Of a DNA stretch of 64,000 bases, positions 62,441-64,000 are shown in pieces. The stretch's first letter is position 1, and the number at the start of each line of letters is the position of its first letter. Source of the stretch: Vanrija pseudolonga (lineage: Eukaryota; Basidiomycota; Tremellomycetes; Trichosporonales; Trichosporonaceae); the NCBI RefSeq assembly GCF_020906515.1, contig NC_085849.1, positions 124,001 through 188,000 on the forward strand. Direction: 5' to 3'. The notes beneath the pieces are model-generated. The model saw nothing but the letters and a program-made list of their open reading frames with translations, had not been told where the DNA came from and searched no databases. Made by a program: the position numbers and the translations under genes.

Positions 62441-64000
62441 CAAGTCGCGTCGTCTAGCTGGCTCGTCGCTGTCGTTGTCGCCGTCGTCAAGTCGTCGTGA
62501 AGAGTGCAAAGCAAAGATCCAGTTGTTGCTGCTGCGGGCAAGATGGGCACCACATGCGGGCTATATCTGATCACGTTGGGCCATTAGGCGTGCGACAACG
62601 GCTGTAGGCGCGCAGATAGGCCCGCACCGATCCCAACCGACGCGCAGTGCCAAGCCATGCGGTGCCGACACGCATGGGCTTTTCTTCATGACGCGTTTGG
62701 TCGGCGCCGAACAAGAGTCCGAACGAGAAGCGGTGCGCGGGCGCCGTTCGGTCGGGGATGTGGAGCAGTCCCGACTGCTGGGGCCGACATGAGCCGCGGT
62801 TAGTCGGACCTTGGACGCGTCGACGTCGAGGCGAGGTGGAGATCAGTCGCGTCGGCGACATGCTCTTGGCGCGCGATTAAGTTGTTCTCCGCCGGTAAAC
62901 GCCAGCCAGCCCTCATCGCCTCCTCGCCGTCATTGTTATCTCGCCCGTGGCCCAGTCGGCCAAGTGGCCCCGGCCGCGCCCCGTGTCATCATCTCAGTTA
63001 TGTCGCAAGGATGGCGACAAGGCTCAGCAACAACGCTTGCTGCGGCCTTTGCAATCGCCTCGTCTACGTTTCTGCTCGTTGCCAACAGTCACACTCTACG
63101 TTCCCACCGATCTCTGGGCACAATGACGCCACACTCCGAATGTTGCGCGAATGGTGGCAGCAGTGGTGAGTGCACGGTGGTGCGCGCGCGAGATTGATCT
63201 ACGTGGCGGCGTGGCGCTTGCTTGCTCGACGCCAACTCGGCTCCGCATCGCCGTCGACATTGCACAGTCCGCAGGTGGTCGATGCTTGCTGCACTCCGTT
63301 GCGGATGGCTAGTGTCCGCAGTGTGGTGGATGAAGGTGTCAAGCCACGTGCAACCGCTCCGCGGATGGCCGATGGATATCCGCCCGCCCATATCTTACCC
63401 CGTTTGCCCGCTCCCACCGCTCAACCACTCCGACTCACGACAAAGCTCACGCACAAACTCGACAAGCGCGACGCTCAATCCTTCGTCTTGGCGTGGAGGG
63501 ATCTACATTCCGACAGTCGGACCAGAACACTCCGACTGGGAGCACTGTCGCCCTGCAACTGCCTTGCAATTTTATCACATGCCTGTCCGAGTCCCCGTCC
63601 ACCTCACAACCAACCCCTTACACATGTTCGGTCAATGGCCAGGCTCGCTCGCATCTCGCATGACAAACAAACCCCGAAACTGCTCGTTTCAGCGACCTCC
63701 CAGCCAATAAACACGCCGCTGACCTCACTCAAGCCCGCTCTGACTTCCACCTGCCTCACCCCGTGCCTCGCTCGGACAGATGACGTGCTGGCTAGACGTG
63801 ATAACGTGATCAGTGCAAAAGTGTCTATCCGAGGCCATCAGGACACAATCACGCTGCGTGCGCTATCGCCCCTGGGCCAGCAAGCGCGATCACACGCAGC
63901 CATCTCTGCTCAGCTGAACCCAGCTGACTGCGCTAGTGCATATTCCAATCTTGGGCGGCTGGAGGCAAAAGTTGCTGCTGCTGCCGCTTCGTCGGGTGAC
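62441..64000. other. Gene-poor stretch to the window end
   Basis: About 1.6 kb. The open frames at 62811-63197 and 63222-63710 lack domains, a plausible start context and spliced continuation. Any further gene probably begins beyond 64000. Confidence 0.5.

Noticed and set aside
63222-63710. Plus-strand frame of 162 codons near the window end
   Set aside because: No recognisable domain, His/Ser/Pro-rich, no upstream promoter sign; could only be judged with sequence beyond 64000.

Overview
The window is nuclear DNA from a GC-rich, intron-dense fungus. Nearly every gene carries short introns (mostly 30-70 bases, GTRNGT donors, a CTNAC-like branch close to a YAG end) and densely packed genes lie on both strands. 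The mix of MFS permeases, a Candida rugosa-like lipase, Dal5-type permease, Sec14-like protein and small secreted proteins fits a basidiomycete yeast. Tremellomycetes, perhaps Trichosporonales, is my best guess; this is inference from style, not from a marker gene. I saw no transposon, viral relic, CRISPR array or rRNA.

Layout. 0-11.6 kb and 22-31.4 kb look like a catabolic neighbourhood. They hold an aldehyde dehydrogenase (cut by the window start), a Dal5/allantoate-type permease, a class II aldolase-like protein, a YtcJ-like amidohydrolase, a Hol1-like MFS transporter, a Nit2-like amidase, a phytanoyl-CoA-dioxygenase-like oxygenase, a sugar porter, a Kex2-processed small secreted protein and a secreted type-B lipase. 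11.7-15.8 kb holds three tandem paralogues of an unrecognised acidic protein family. They share a four-exon layout (exon 3 is 108 bases in all three) and a paired ATCGATCGAT palindrome 240-275 bases upstream of each start. 17.3-21.9 kb holds a beta-carbonic anhydrase with an apparent signal peptide, a LURP-one-related (LOR) protein and two small unknowns.

33.0-40.9 kb holds a tRNA-Gly(GCC) and then six tandem genes for small secreted proteins. Each has exactly 12 mature cysteines and a phase-1 intron in front of the first conserved Cys-Val block. 40.9-48.4 kb holds two single-pass membrane paralogues flanking a second LOR gene. 49.3-62.3 kb holds a RidA protein, a Sec14/CRAL-TRIO protein, two tandem proteins that look like degenerate ubiquitin-specific proteases, an alpha/beta hydrolase, an FG-repeat protein, an acidic coiled-coil protein, a SIMPL-domain-like protein and small unknowns. 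62.3-64 kb shows no convincing gene.

The two best candidates for something undescribed are the three-gene acidic family with its conserved promoter palindrome, and the six-gene 12-cysteine array. The second half of each 12-Cys protein is an internal duplication of C-x7-C-P-G-[GD]. Part of its cysteine pattern recalls a module I remember from fungal secreted peptidoglycan hydrolases, so a role against bacteria is possible but unproven. Exon boundaries were set by hand from splice sites, frame continuity and paralogue comparison; all proposed spliced frames close without a stop.
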